Source of the DNA: Oscillospiraceae bacterium
GTDB lineage: Bacteria; Bacillota; Clostridia; Oscillospirales; Ruminococcaceae
Length of the DNA stretch: 64,000 nucleotides
Assembly (NCBI GenBank): GCA_021201135.1
Contig: JAJQGT010000006.1
Span: 623,548-687,547 of the forward strand
Direction of reading: 5' to 3'
Shown: piece after piece, positions 10,732 to 21,036 of the stretch
Layout of the letters: each line of letters starts with the position of its first letter
Position numbering within the stretch: position 1 is the stretch's first letter
Made by a program: the position numbers and the translations under genes
Notes under the pieces: model-generated
What the model was told of the DNA's origin: nothing
What the model saw: only the letters and a program-made list of their open reading frames with translations
Database searches by the model: none

Positions 10732-11517
10732 TTGTCAAGAATATATCCGCTGTTTTCGTCAAGCTCGGGGAATTCCTGCTTTATTGGAAATCCGAACGAA
10801 GGGATTCTCATAGATGCCGGCTTGAGCTGTCGGAAGCTCACTCAGGCACTGCTGCAGAACGACATCCCCGTAGAAGCGGTAAAAGCCGTCTTCATAACCC
10901 ACGACCACACCGACCACATTGCGGCTCTGAAGGTCTTCAACAAGCACTACGACATCCCCGTCTATGCCTCGGCGAAGACGATGCGCTGGCTCATCGACCG
11001 CGGACATCTGAGCCGTGGATGCTGTCAGCAGGAGGTCGGCGAGGAGATTGTCGTCGGAGATTTCGCGATTAAGTCGTTCAAGACGCCGCACGATGCCATC
11101 GAAAGCGTCGGATATAAGATTGAAATGCCGGACGGCAAGACCTGCGTCTACTGCACAGACCTCGGGCACGTCACAAAAGAGGTCGACGAAAACCTGAGGC
11201 TTGCGGATCTCGTATTCTTAGAATCAAACTACGATGAGAATCTTCTCCGGAACGGTCCCTACCCGTTCGCCTTGAAGCAGAGAATCGCCTCGCCGGACGG
11301 GCATCTTTCGAACAGCGCGAGTGCAAAAGAGCTCCACAGCCTAATAGAAAACGGGCTCACGAAGATAGTTCTGGGACACCTGAGCCGTGAAAACAACACC
11401 CCGCAGATTGCCGAAAATTCGCTTGTGAGGGAGCTCGGGGACGAGTTCACACGGAACCGGGATTACCTTCTGTACATAGCGCCTGTCGAAACAAGCGGAA
11501 TGGCGGTGACCTTCTGA
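10732..11517 (+). CDS. MBL-fold metallohydrolase (YycJ/WalJ-like)
   Basis: PLFSSSSGNSCFIG..GILIDAGLSCRKL..VFITHDHTDHIAAL; probable TTG start after AAAGGGA. Confidence 0.9.
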   Translation: MSRIYPLFSSSSGNSCFIGNPNEGILIDAGLSCRKLTQALLQNDIPVEAVKAVFITHDHTDHIAALKVFNKHYDIPVYASAKTMRWLIDRGHLSRGCCQQEVGEEIVVGDFAIKSFKTPHDAIESVGYKIEMPDGKTCVYCTDLGHVTKEVDENLRLADLVFLESNYDENLLRNGPYPFALKQRIASPDGHLSNSASAKELHSLIENGLTKIVLGHLSRENNTPQIAENSLVRELGDEFTRNRDYLLYIAPVETSGMAVTF

Positions 11518-11999
11518 TGAACATATCCATAATCGCTGTCGGAAAACTAAAGGAGAGCTACTGGCGGGAGGCTATAGCGGAATATACGAAGAGAATTTCC
11601 CGATTCGCTCATTTTGAGATTGTGGAGCTCCCCGAGTCAAGGCTTTCCGACAATCCTTCCGACGCCGAGATTTTCTCGGGACTCGAGAATAAGGCGAAAC
11701 TCATGCAACCGTACCTCGAGAAGAAGGGCGCATATAACATCGCCATGTGCGTTGAAGGCAAGCTCATATCGAGCGAGGAGCTTGCAAGCGAAATCGACTC
11801 CGCCGGAGTGAACGGATTCTCAAGCATAAACTTCTTCATCGGCAGTTCCTTCGGACTTTCGGACAGCGTCAAGAAATCCTGCAAACTGAGAATTTCGATG
11901 TCAAGGATGACTCTGCCTCATCAGCTTGCGAGAGTAGTGCTCAGTGAGCAGATTTATAGGGCGTTGACGATTAATGCTGGGATTAGGTATCATAAGTAG
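11517..11999 (+). CDS. rlmH: 23S rRNA (pseudouridine1915-N3)-methyltransferase
   Basis: MNISIIAVGKLKESYWREAIAEYTKRISRF; FFIGSSFGLSDSV; MTLPHQLARVVLSEQIYRALTI..RYHK. Confidence 0.95.
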   Translation: MNISIIAVGKLKESYWREAIAEYTKRISRFAHFEIVELPESRLSDNPSDAEIFSGLENKAKLMQPYLEKKGAYNIAMCVEGKLISSEELASEIDSAGVNGFSSINFFIGSSFGLSDSVKKSCKLRISMSRMTLPHQLARVVLSEQIYRALTINAGIRYHK

Positions 12000-12026
12000 T
12001 CGCCTTCGGCGACGCGCCACTGCGTG

Positions 12027-12175
12027 TCGCACCTCTCAGTCAGCCTTCGGCTGACAGCTCCCCTTGACAGGGGAGCCTTTTTGCTTTCTGCACAAACTTT
12101 TGTAAGAACAAAAAAAGCCTCCCCTGAAAGGGGAGGGGGACCGCCACACATAGCGTGGTGGTGGAGGGGTTATCC
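12027..12175. repeat. Intergenic hairpin repeat cluster
   Basis: CTCAGTCAGCCTTCGGCTGACAGCTCCCCTTGACAGGGGAGCC and GCCTCCCCTGAAAGGGGAGG...; related to 1.82 kb and 51.25 kb elements. Confidence 0.65.
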
Positions 12176-12679
12176 CTCCATCTCGCAACTGCGAATTATA
12201 TATCCTCTGACATCGGCAGGTTTGATGTTCAGGGCGAAGCCGAGCTCGCCGTAGAGCATATCCTCGGCAATCTTCATGTACCGAAGGTCGACAGCCGGAA
12301 CGTTCTTCTTCTCGGCGACAAGCTCCTTCTGCTTCTCGAAGACGTGCTTGATAATGCTGATGAGCTTTTCGCACTCGTGAGTCTTGACAAGGGACTTGTA
12401 GAACTCCATCGCGAGCTTCGAATCCCTTGGGACGTCAAGAACGGGGCTTATCTCGGTTATTCTTGAAATCAGTGCCTCGGCGTTTTCCTTTGATATGACC
12501 TTACGCATAAGAATGGTTGAATCGGTCGGTGTGTAAATTTTGCCCTTTCTGTAGAAGGGCACGAGAGTGTAATACTCCTTCTGCTTATCCAGCCCCGATA
12601 TCGAGGGCTTGCCGATGTCTTCAACCCTGCAAACGCCTTCGTTGCCATAAACAACGTAATCATTCACACAAAACATCAT
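12170..12679 (-). CDS. CarD family transcriptional regulator
   Basis: FCVNDYVVYGNEGVCRVEDIG...KEYYTLVPFYRKGKIYTPTDS. Confidence 0.85.
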   Translation of the reverse strand: MMFCVNDYVVYGNEGVCRVEDIGKPSISGLDKQKEYYTLVPFYRKGKIYTPTDSTILMRKVISKENAEALISRITEISPVLDVPRDSKLAMEFYKSLVKTHECEKLISIIKHVFEKQKELVAEKKNVPAVDLRYMKIAEDMLYGELGFALNIKPADVRGYIIRSCEMEG

Positions 12680-12830
12680 TACTACCTCTTTACTGTCTGT
12701 ATTTCAATTACTATGAGTTAATTATAGCACATTTCAGCCTAAAATTCCAGAGGCAATTTGCACAAAATGAAAAAAATTATTAGCTTTCCGCCGTGATTCT
12801 ACGCTGTTTGACGGCGTTTTTTATGAAGAC

Positions 12831-12858
12831 TTGACAGGCGTGTTATAATAATTATAGA
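12831..12858 (+). promoter_or_regulatory. Candidate sigma-A promoter for thyA
   Basis: TTGACA, 16-nt spacer, TATAGA just upstream of the thyA start. Confidence 0.45.
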
Positions 12859-12874
12859 ATGAGAGGTGTGTGCT

Positions 12875-13780
12875 ATGTCAAAGTGGGACGATGAATATGT
12901 CCGCCTTTTGAAGAAAATAAGACAGGACGGCATCGAGGTCGAAAACCGCACAGGCGTCAACTCGGTGAAGATTCCTTCGTGGCATTTTTCACTCGATATT
13001 GGCGAGGAGTTCCCTGTTCTTACAACGAAGCAGCTTTTTATCCGTCAGGCGGTGCTCGAAATGCTCTGGATTTATCAGGCGCAGTCGAACGACGTGAGAT
13101 GGCTTCAAGAGAGAAACGTCAACATCTGGAACGAATGGGAGATTGACGAGGACGGCTTCTGGACTGCCACTCAGATGGTTCCGGACGGAAACGGCGGGCT
13201 TGTCAGAAAAGAAATTAGAAAAGAATTCGGCAAGGAATGGGCGCACACCATCGGCACAGCCTACGGCTGGATTGTCCGAAAGTTCGGGCTCATTGACGAG
13301 CTCATAAATAAGCTCAAGTACAATAGAACCGACCGGCGGATGGTCATGTCGCTGTGGCAGAACGACTATCTCGAGACGGCGGTTCTCCCCTCCTGCGTTT
13401 GGAGCAGTGAGTGGGATGTCACGGACGGAAAACTCAACGCCTGGGTTCATCAGAGAAGCTGTGACGTGCCTTTGGGACTTCCCTTCAATGTGACTCAGTA
13501 TTCGGTGCTTCTCTGCATGCTGGCGCAGGTCGCAGGGCTCAAACCGGGAACGCTCGACTGGTCCATAAAGGATGCGCACATCTATGTCAACCAGATTTCC
13601 GGCATCGACGAGCAGATCCGGCGCTATGACGAGAACGGCGGAGGATACCCTGCCCCGAAGCTCTGGCTGAACCCCGAGGTCGACGATTTCTATAAGTTCG
13701 ACAACTCGGCGGATTGCCTTGACGTCAAGCTCGTGGATTATCGGCACATGGGGAAGATTTCCTTCCCGATTGCGCAGTGA
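12875..13780 (+). CDS. thyA: Thymidylate synthase
   Basis: LPSCVWSSEWDV...QRSCDVPLGLPFNVTQYSVLLCMLAQVAG; WSIKDAHIYVNQ. Confidence 0.93.
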   Translation: MSKWDDEYVRLLKKIRQDGIEVENRTGVNSVKIPSWHFSLDIGEEFPVLTTKQLFIRQAVLEMLWIYQAQSNDVRWLQERNVNIWNEWEIDEDGFWTATQMVPDGNGGLVRKEIRKEFGKEWAHTIGTAYGWIVRKFGLIDELINKLKYNRTDRRMVMSLWQNDYLETAVLPSCVWSSEWDVTDGKLNAWVHQRSCDVPLGLPFNVTQYSVLLCMLAQVAGLKPGTLDWSIKDAHIYVNQISGIDEQIRRYDENGGGYPAPKLWLNPEVDDFYKFDNSADCLDVKLVDYRHMGKISFPIAQ

Positions 13781-13792
13781 GGAGACAAGCGT

Positions 13793-14263
13793 ATGATTAA
13801 GATTGTTGCGGCTGTCGGGAAAAACCGGGAACTCGGGCGAAATAATTCGCTCATCTGGCACCTTCCGACGGATATGAAGCTTTTCAGAGCCGAAACCCTC
13901 GGGCAGACGGTTGTAATGGGAAGGCTTACATACCTTTCAATCGGCAGACCTCTCCCCAAGAGAAGAAATATAGTGATTACAAGAGACAAGAGCCTTAAGA
14001 TTGACGGCGTTGAAACGGCGGGCTCGCTTGAGCAAGCGTTTGAGCTCTGCAATAGTGATTGCTGTGTCATCGGCGGGGCGCAGGTGTACTCGCAGGCTTT
14101 AGAGCTCGCCGGCGAGCTTGTTCTCACCGAAATAGATGCCGAATGTCCCGAAGCGGACGCTTTCTTCCCGGAATTCGATAAGACGAAGTATCAGGCTGAG
14201 ATTGCGGCTGAGGGTGAGGATGACGGGATAGCGTTCAGGCAGGTAAGGTATAAGAAAATCTGA
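13793..14263 (+). CDS. folA: Dihydrofolate reductase
   Basis: IVAAVGKNRELGRNNSLIWHLPTDMKLFRAETLGQTVVMGRLTYLSI; CCVIGGAQVYSQAL. Confidence 0.93.
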   Translation: MIKIVAAVGKNRELGRNNSLIWHLPTDMKLFRAETLGQTVVMGRLTYLSIGRPLPKRRNIVITRDKSLKIDGVETAGSLEQAFELCNSDCCVIGGAQVYSQALELAGELVLTEIDAECPEADAFFPEFDKTKYQAEIAAEGEDDGIAFRQVRYKKI

Positions 14264-14274
14264 CACAAAAACAA

Positions 14275-14303
14275 CCCCTTCCAACAAACCGGAAGGGGCT
14301 TTA
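14275..14303. terminator. Convergent terminator
   Basis: CCCCTTCC ACAAACC GGAAGGGG followed by CTTTATT. Confidence 0.75.
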
Positions 14304-14315
14304 TTATGCTTACTG

Positions 14316-16388
14316 TCAGTCCTTCGGCAGGGTCAGGTCCATCTTTTTGATTCTGACGCTGTTGAAGAGGACGGCGACGGTGGAGACGGCGAGGCAGACA
14401 AGGCAGATGAACGCGTCTATCGTCGGGTTGGAGATTATGAACGGCGAGAACGCCATTATCGGAACCGTTACGGCGTTGAATATCATTCCGAAGAGGAAGT
14501 TCGAGGAAATAGTCTTCTTCGTCTCGGAAGAGATTCTGACGGCATTGGAGGCATCCCGGAGGTCGTTCTTGAGAAGAACTATATCGGAGGCTTCGAGCGC
14601 AACGTCCGAGCCGTCCTTCATCGAAATTCCGACATCGGCAGCGGCAAGGGCAAGAGCGTCGTTGGAGCTGTCCCCTATCATCGCGACGGTTCTTCCGCCG
14701 TAGCGGAGCTTACGGATCATCTCGGCTTTCTTTGACGGCGAAACGTTTTCGGCATGGTCATAGACTCCGATTTCCTCGGCGACCGATTTGCCGGTGCCCT
14801 GGCTGTCACCGGTGACCATTATTGTGCGGATTCCGAGCTTGGCGAGACGTTCAACCCCCGCTTTGCTCGTCGGCTTGAGCTTGTCCTGAAATGCGATTGC
14901 ACCTATCGGTGTGCCGTTCCTGGTGACGGCGGCTATCGTCTTGCCATCGTCGCTTAAATGCTGGCAGACGGCGGCGTAGCCCTCAAATTCATCGATAAAC
15001 ACCGCATCCGCTCTTCCGACGGAAACGTTATCCTCCTCGATAACGCCCTTGACTTCGAAGCCCTCAACCGATTCGAAAACGTCGCAATCAAGCGGCTCGA
15101 TGTCATTCTTCTTGGCATAGTCTAAAACCGCCGAAGCAATCGGATGGGTTGAGTGGGACTCAAGAGAAGCGGCTATCATGACGACCTCTACGGCGTCGGT
15201 GCCGAACGGGATAACGTCGGTGACAAAAGGCTTGCCGACGGTGATGACGCCGGTCTTGTCCATGACGACGGTGTTGATAGACTCAATCTTTTCGAGCGCA
15301 GAAGGGCTCTTATAAACAACGCCTTCACGCTCGCCACGGGAAACGGCGGCATTCACGGCAAACGGGATTGCGAATCCGACCGCACATGGGCAGGACGTGA
15401 GAAGCATCCTCTCAAGGACTTCAAGAGACCTTGCGAAATCGCCCGAAGCCATCAGCCAGATAAAGAAGACCAGAACCGACACTCCGACGACGCACAAAGA
15501 ATAAACCCTCTCATCTCTCTGGAGGTGAGTATAGACCTTCGAATCGGTGCTCTTGACCGCCTCAGCATTGCGGGCGGCGATTATCATCTTGCCGAGGTTC
15601 GACTCGTCACCGAGAACTTCCGCTCGGATTGTTATAAATCCGCTCCGGCAGACGGTTCCCGCAAAAATCCTGTCATCGACCGTTTTCTCAACCGGAATTG
15701 TTTCGCCGGTGAAGAGGCTTTCGTCAACGCCGGCTCTTCCCGAAAGAACCGAGCCGTCGCAAGGGAAGCTCTGCCCGGGCTGGATGAGAATCGTATCGCC
15801 CTCGGAAATCTCCGAGACGGAGACGGTATATTCAACATTGTTTCTTACAACAGTGACGTTCTTCGGGAAAAGCTCCCGGAGCTTGTCGGCAGTCGAACCC
15901 TTTGACTTGTTCAGCTTCTCCTCGAGATACTCAGCCCACATCATGAAAAGTATTATCACGGCGCAGGCCTCGAAGTGGATTCTGTCGGCGTATTCCTCGC
16001 GGCTGATTATTACCATGACGAGGGAATAGAAAGAAGTCGCCGTCGCGAGAGTTGTCGCAATCGCCGCAAGGCTGTCGATGTTCGGATTGAATTTTACGAG
16101 CCTTCCGAAACCGCGGATATAAATTTCCTTCCCCAGAAACAGAATAGGAACGAACAGCGCAAGCCGCACAAGCGACATTATCGCCACGTTTTCGTCAAGG
16201 AACGGAATCGGCAGACCGAACGCCCTCACTCCCGCAAGATAGAGAAGCAAGAGAGTGAGAACCAGAACGCCGGCTATGCCTCCGCGAGTGATTGAATGAC
16301 CGGGTTCTTTTGATTTTTTATTCGAAACAGGAACGACTTTTTTTGCCGCATCGTTACCTTCCATAGTATCACCCCTTATTGACATCAA
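14316..16388 (-). CDS. Heavy-metal P1B-type ATPase with divergent core motifs
   Basis: CPC in TM (LLTSCPCAVGFAIP), TGETIPVEK, SHSTHPIASAV; DKTGVIT, TGDS and GDSSNDALAL in place of canonical motifs. Confidence 0.88.
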   Translation of the reverse strand: MMSIRGDTMEGNDAAKKVVPVSNKKSKEPGHSITRGGIAGVLVLTLLLLYLAGVRAFGLPIPFLDENVAIMSLVRLALFVPILFLGKEIYIRGFGRLVKFNPNIDSLAAIATTLATATSFYSLVMVIISREEYADRIHFEACAVIILFMMWAEYLEEKLNKSKGSTADKLRELFPKNVTVVRNNVEYTVSVSEISEGDTILIQPGQSFPCDGSVLSGRAGVDESLFTGETIPVEKTVDDRIFAGTVCRSGFITIRAEVLGDESNLGKMIIAARNAEAVKSTDSKVYTHLQRDERVYSLCVVGVSVLVFFIWLMASGDFARSLEVLERMLLTSCPCAVGFAIPFAVNAAVSRGEREGVVYKSPSALEKIESINTVVMDKTGVITVGKPFVTDVIPFGTDAVEVVMIAASLESHSTHPIASAVLDYAKKNDIEPLDCDVFESVEGFEVKGVIEEDNVSVGRADAVFIDEFEGYAAVCQHLSDDGKTIAAVTRNGTPIGAIAFQDKLKPTSKAGVERLAKLGIRTIMVTGDSQGTGKSVAEEIGVYDHAENVSPSKKAEMIRKLRYGGRTVAMIGDSSNDALALAAADVGISMKDGSDVALEASDIVLLKNDLRDASNAVRISSETKKTISSNFLFGMIFNAVTVPIMAFSPFIISNPTIDAFICLVCLAVSTVAVLFNSVRIKKMDLTLPKD

Positions 16389-16515
16389 TTATAGCACATT
16401 ATTTGACATAAAGCAACTTATTATCGACAAAAGGTAATCTTTGTCCGTCAAATAAAAAAACTATCTTGATATAGCGCCACAAATATGCTATAATAAATGT
16501 GAAAGAGGTGATCTG

Positions 16516-16776
16516 ATGCCGACAATTTGTGCATTCAGAGGTATAAAGATAAGTATTTACTGGAATGACCATATGCCGCCGCATTTTCACGCGACCTACG
16601 GCGGTTCCGAGGTGCTAGTATCAATAGAAGAGCTTGAAGTTCTTGAAGGGACGATGCCCTCAAAACAGCTTAAAATGCTTTTGGGTTGGGCGGCATTTCA
16701 TCAGGAAGAGCTGAGAGAGAATTGGGAGCTTGCAAGACAAAAACAGGGCTTATTCTCCATCGAGCCCTTGAAGTAA
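16516..16776 (+). CDS. DUF4160 domain protein
   Basis: MPTICAFRGIKISIYWNDHMPPHFHATYGGSEVLVSIE. Confidence 0.85.
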   Translation: MPTICAFRGIKISIYWNDHMPPHFHATYGGSEVLVSIEELEVLEGTMPSKQLKMLLGWAAFHQEELRENWELARQKQGLFSIEPLK

Positions 16777-16796
16777 AGTAGATTTGAGGTGAGATT

Positions 16797-17153
16797 ATGT
16801 CCGGAAGTATTGAATACTATCTGTCCAAAGGCTTTGACAGGAAAGCCGCAGAATATTTTGCGGCTGGAAGAAGGCGGATTTCCGATGTTTCGGCAAATGA
16901 CGACTATACTTTGACCATACTCTTTGATAACGGCGAAAGACGACTTTTGGATGTAAAAACTCTGATTTTAGGTGGCAACGCATTCAGCGCGCTTTCTGAC
17001 AAAGAGACATTCAAGAGGGTCTACTTGGATGATAGTAGAAGCATTTCCTGGGATATTGACCCGAACGTCGACAGTAGCGTCGTATGGGAAAACAAAATCG
17101 ACCTTTGTCCAGACTGTTGTTATATGGATAGCGTGCCTGTCTCCGAAAATTAA
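16797..17153 (+). CDS. DUF2442 domain protein
   Basis: DYTLTILFDNGERRLLDVKTLI...FKRVYLDDSRSISWD. Confidence 0.8.
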   Translation: MSGSIEYYLSKGFDRKAAEYFAAGRRRISDVSANDDYTLTILFDNGERRLLDVKTLILGGNAFSALSDKETFKRVYLDDSRSISWDIDPNVDSSVVWENKIDLCPDCCYMDSVPVSEN

Positions 17154-17166
17154 ATCATACAAAGTA

Positions 17167-17205
17167 AACGCTCTTGATAGAACTATGAATTCTATCAAGA
17201 GCGTT
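17167..17205. terminator. Bidirectional terminator, 16-bp perfect stem
   Basis: AACGCTCTTGATAGAA / TTCTATCAAGAGCGTT with 7-nt loop between convergent genes. Confidence 0.85.
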
Positions 17206-17237
17206 TTCTCACACTACTTATGAAAAGGCTTTTGGCG

Positions 17238-18911
17238 TTACTGACTTACTTTCGGGAACTCGATTGTTATCGTGGTTCCGACGTTTTCTTTACTGTCAAG
17301 GGTGATTTTTGCGTCGTGGTAGATAGCGCCGTGCTTGACTATCGAAAGACCCAAGCCTGTGCCCGGTACTTCGCCGGAACGGCTCTTGTCGACACGGTAG
17401 AAGCGCTCAAAGACTCTGTCCGTCTCTGACTGTGGAATTCCGCAACCGGTGTCGCTTACTTTGAGAATAACGCTGTCTTGAGCATTCGTGACGCTAATCA
17501 TCGCCTTGCCGCCTTGGTGATTATACTTTATGGCGTTGTCGGCAAGGTTATATATCATCTCATCTAAGATTCTGAGAATTCCGTTGACGTGTGCACTCTC
17601 TCCCTCAACGGTGAGCTCGACACTCTTCTTTTCGGCTTCTTGCAAAAGACGCTGTCTGACGCTTTCGGAAAGGGTCAAAAGATCAACATCCTCGCGGTCG
17701 AGCCCGCCGACATTTCCCTCGTCAAGTTCACTTAGCTTGATTATGTCGCCAATAAGCGCTATCAGCCGCTGGGCTTCGTCATAGATGGACTTTGAAAAGT
17801 CCTTTGAGAGTTCTGCAGGCACATCACCCGCCATCAGCATCTCGGCAAAGCCGGAGATTGAAGTGAGCGGCGTTTTCAGCTCGTGGGAGACATTCGAGGT
17901 AAATTCGCGTCTCAGCTGTTCCCTCTCCCGGCTTTCCGTAACGTCGAGGATTATGATTACCGCGCCGATTACGGCGTTTTCTTCGTATACGGGGCTCGCT
18001 ATCAGGCTGTAGCACCGTCCGGATACCTCCATCGAGCTCTCGGCTTTCTCACCTGAAAGCGCAGACTCGATGGCGGTTCTCAACCCCTTTGTGCGGTTGT
18101 ACCGGAGAACACTTCCTGTAACGGGAGTGCTGAGCCCGAGAAGGCTCAGAGCCGCACTGTTATATGTCAGGATGCAGAGGTCCTTGTCGATGACGAGGAA
18201 GCCCTCGCTCATGTTTTCGGTTATGAGCCGGAACTCCGACTGCTGTTTTTCGGCACTCTTTATCTGCTCCGCTATCGTCCTTCTCTGAGCCGAAAGCTTG
18301 TTGAGAAGAGGCGTGAGCTCCTCATAGGTTTCGTTCTTTTCGGGAGAGTCGAGATTGAGATTATTAATCGGCTCGACTATCGACTTCGAAGCCCTGAGCG
18401 AAAGAATAAGCGAAAGTATAAGTGCTATTGCTAATACAACAAGTATCGGTCTTACAAGCCCAAGAAGAACAGTCACAACCGTATACTGCGTTGCCGCGAC
18501 ACGAAGGACGCTTCCGTCATCCAGAAGAATCGCATAGTAGATTGTCTTTTCGGTGAGGGTTTCGGAGTAACGGGTGCTCGAACCGGTTCCGGTCGCAAGA
18601 GCTTCGATTATCTCCTCACGGTCGGAGTGGTTCTCGAGGGTTTCCGCATCGGCGGCGGAATCATAGATAACCGTTCCGTCGGAGGCGATGACGCTGATTC
18701 TCGATTCCTCGTCGCCGTAGCCTTCGATAAGCCCAATTCCCTCTTGGTTGACGGCGTAAGCGATATACTCCGCCTTTTCCTGAAGCTGAGATTCAAGGCT
18801 CGTTTCGAAGTAATCGAAGAGTACGCCCATAATAAGGGCGATGCAGGCAATCAGCACCAATAGTGCCACCAAAATTACCGAATGAAATATTTTTTTACTG
18901 AGTGTGCTCAA
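17238..18911 (-). CDS. phoR: Sensor histidine kinase PhoR-like
   Basis: PAS region, FTSNVSHELKTPLTSISGFAEML, DTGCGIPQSETDRVFERFYRVDKSRSGEVPGTGLGLSIVKH; adjacent to phoB/pst. Confidence 0.9.
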   Translation of the reverse strand: MSTLSKKIFHSVILVALLVLIACIALIMGVLFDYFETSLESQLQEKAEYIAYAVNQEGIGLIEGYGDEESRISVIASDGTVIYDSAADAETLENHSDREEIIEALATGTGSSTRYSETLTEKTIYYAILLDDGSVLRVAATQYTVVTVLLGLVRPILVVLAIALILSLILSLRASKSIVEPINNLNLDSPEKNETYEELTPLLNKLSAQRRTIAEQIKSAEKQQSEFRLITENMSEGFLVIDKDLCILTYNSAALSLLGLSTPVTGSVLRYNRTKGLRTAIESALSGEKAESSMEVSGRCYSLIASPVYEENAVIGAVIIILDVTESREREQLRREFTSNVSHELKTPLTSISGFAEMLMAGDVPAELSKDFSKSIYDEAQRLIALIGDIIKLSELDEGNVGGLDREDVDLLTLSESVRQRLLQEAEKKSVELTVEGESAHVNGILRILDEMIYNLADNAIKYNHQGGKAMISVTNAQDSVILKVSDTGCGIPQSETDRVFERFYRVDKSRSGEVPGTGLGLSIVKHGAIYHDAKITLDSKENVGTTITIEFPKVSQ

Positions 18912-18914
18912 TTT

Positions 18915-19586
18915 TTATTCACCTATTCTGTAACCGACTTTTTTTACTGTCTGGATAAGGCTTCCCGACTCGCCGAGCTTCTGGCGAAGCGTCCTTATGT
19001 GGACGTCCAAGGTTCTCGACTCGCCGTAGTACTCGCCCCAAATGTGGTTAAGGAGCTCTTCCCTGCCGACGACCTTGCCGTTAGCCTGCAGGAGCATAAG
19101 AAGGATGCTGTATTCTTTGAACGAGAGGGAGACAGGCTCGTCGCCGACTCTGACAGTGTGCTTTTCCGAATCAAGATATATGTCCCCGGCGTGATATTCG
19201 GTTGACTTGTCAAGCGCCTTGCCGCTTCTGCGGAGAACAGCTCTGACACGGGAGGAAAGCTCGGTCATGCCGAAGGGCTTTGTGATGTAGTCATCGGCAC
19301 CTAAGTCTAAGCCTGTGACTTTATCGAACTCCGAGCCCTTTGCCGTAAGCATTATAACAGGCATATCAGATTCTGCTCTGACTTTCTTCAGGATAGAGAG
19401 TCCGTCCTCCTCGGGGAGCATTATGTCCAAAAGAAGAAGCTCCGGCTTCTCATGCCGATATTCATCCCAGAACTCTGTGGGAGTCGGGAATCCGACTATG
19501 TCGTGACCTTCTTTCGAAAGTGCATAGCAGATGAGCTTTCTTATATTGTCGTCATCCTCGACCAAATAAATCCTTGCCAAGACCAT
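18915..19586 (-). CDS. phoB: Response regulator, OmpR/PhoB family
   Basis: RIYLVEDDDNIRKLI..LLLLDIMLPEEDGLSIL..GADDYITKPFG; winged-helix C-terminus. Confidence 0.9.
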   Translation of the reverse strand: MVLARIYLVEDDDNIRKLICYALSKEGHDIVGFPTPTEFWDEYRHEKPELLLLDIMLPEEDGLSILKKVRAESDMPVIMLTAKGSEFDKVTGLDLGADDYITKPFGMTELSSRVRAVLRRSGKALDKSTEYHAGDIYLDSEKHTVRVGDEPVSLSFKEYSILLMLLQANGKVVGREELLNHIWGEYYGESRTLDVHIRTLRQKLGESGSLIQTVKKVGYRIGE

Positions 19587-19639
19587 CACTCCTAACATAG
19601 CTATAATTTGATTATAGCATATTTTTGACTGCTCCGCAA

Positions 19640-20284
19640 CTAGGCTTTGTGTGAGCCAGTCACCGAGTAAATAACCCATTCGGCTATGTTGACGGCGTGG
19701 TCACCGATTCTTTCGAAGTATTTTGCAATCATCAGAAGGTCGATATAGAGCTCGCCCTTGCCGCTCTTATTCTCGATTGCGGCGGTAAGCTCGTTCTTGA
19801 CGTCATCGAAAAGTCTGTCGACAACGTCATCCATGGCGATAACTGCCTTTGCGGCGGCAACATCCTTCGTTACGAACGAATTGACGCTTTCGGTTACCAT
19901 TCTGACTGTTGCTTCCGCCATGTCGTAAATCCGGATTTCTCCGCCGACCTTCAGAGGTACGATGTTCTTTGCGACATCGGAAATGTCATATGCCTGATCG
20001 CCGATTCTCTCCATGTCGGAGGTCATTCGTAATGCGGAAGAGATAACTCTTAAATCGGTTGCAACCGGCTGTTCGCGGATTATGAGCTTCATGCAGAGGT
20101 CTTCGATTTCGCGCTCCTGACGGTCAATCTGGCGTTCCGCTTCTGAGGCGTTCTCAAGTAGCTTACTGTCAGCCGTCGAAAGATATTTTACAGCGGATGC
20201 GATTGCGTCCTCGCAGAGGGCACCCATTTCTATCAGCTCGTTATTCAAAAGTTCAAGCTGTCTTGAAAGATTTTCTCTCATCAT
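19640..20284 (-). CDS. phoU: Phosphate signaling complex protein PhoU
   Basis: [43 protein letters not shown]. Confidence 0.95.
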   Translation of the reverse strand: MMRENLSRQLELLNNELIEMGALCEDAIASAVKYLSTADSKLLENASEAERQIDRQEREIEDLCMKLIIREQPVATDLRVISSALRMTSDMERIGDQAYDISDVAKNIVPLKVGGEIRIYDMAEATVRMVTESVNSFVTKDVAAAKAVIAMDDVVDRLFDDVKNELTAAIENKSGKGELYIDLLMIAKYFERIGDHAVNIAEWVIYSVTGSHKA

Positions 20285-21036
20285 CCGAACCTCCCCGTTA
20301 TATATGCTTCTGTGCGGTCGTCAGAGGGCGAAGAGAACATCTTGCTCGTGTCGCCATATTCGACCAGCTCGCCCAGAAGGAAGAACGCCGTCTTGTCGGC
20401 AATTCTCGCCGCCTGTTGCATATTGTGTGTTACTATTACGATTGTGTAATTCTTGCGGAGCTCCAATGCGAGCTCTTCTATTTTTGAAGTTGAAATCGGG
20501 TCAAGAGCCGAAGTTGGTTCGTCCATGAGTACTACCTCGGGTTCTACCGCTATTGTTCTCGCGATGCAAAGACGCTGTTGCTGTCCGCCGGAAAGTCCCA
20601 AGGCGCTCTTCTTTAATCTGTCCTTGCACTCGTCCCAGATTGCCGCCTGTCTTAAAGATCGCTCAACCGCTTCGTCGAGCTGGACTCTCGACTTGACACC
20701 CTGAATCCTCAAGCCATAGGCAACGTTGTCATAGATGCTCATTGGGAATGGATTCGGCTTCTGGAAGACCATTCCGACACGCCTTCTAAGAACCGACACG
20801 TCGATATCTTTATATATGTCTACACCGGCAAGTGTGAGCTTGCCCTCTATCTTTACGCCTTCGACTAAATCGTTCATTCGGTTGAGGGACTTAAAAAAAG
20901 TCGATTTTCCGCAACCCGACGGACCGATAAGAGCCGTGATTCTGTTCTGAGGGATTCCTATGCTGATGTCTTTGATTGCGTGATTTTCTCCGTACCAGAG
21001 ATTCATATTTTTGACGTCTATGAGAGGTTCACTCAT
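20281..21036 (-). CDS. pstB: Phosphate ABC transporter ATP-binding protein
   Basis: [56 protein letters not shown]. Confidence 0.97.
   Translation of the reverse strand: MSEPLIDVKNMNLWYGENHAIKDISIGIPQNRITALIGPSGCGKSTFFKSLNRMNDLVEGVKIEGKLTLAGVDIYKDIDVSVLRRRVGMVFQKPNPFPMSIYDNVAYGLRIQGVKSRVQLDEAVERSLRQAAIWDECKDRLKKSALGLSGGQQQRLCIARTIAVEPEVVLMDEPTSALDPISTSKIEELALELRKNYTIVIVTHNMQQAARIADKTAFFLLGELVEYGDTSKMFSSPSDDRTEAYITGRFG

Noticed and set aside
12989-13861. 290-aa minus-strand ORF opposite thyA
   Set aside because: Antisense to an unambiguous thymidylate synthase; no domain signature
15153-15905. 250-aa plus-strand ORF opposite the P-type ATPase
   Set aside because: Antisense composition only; the minus strand has clear catalytic motifs
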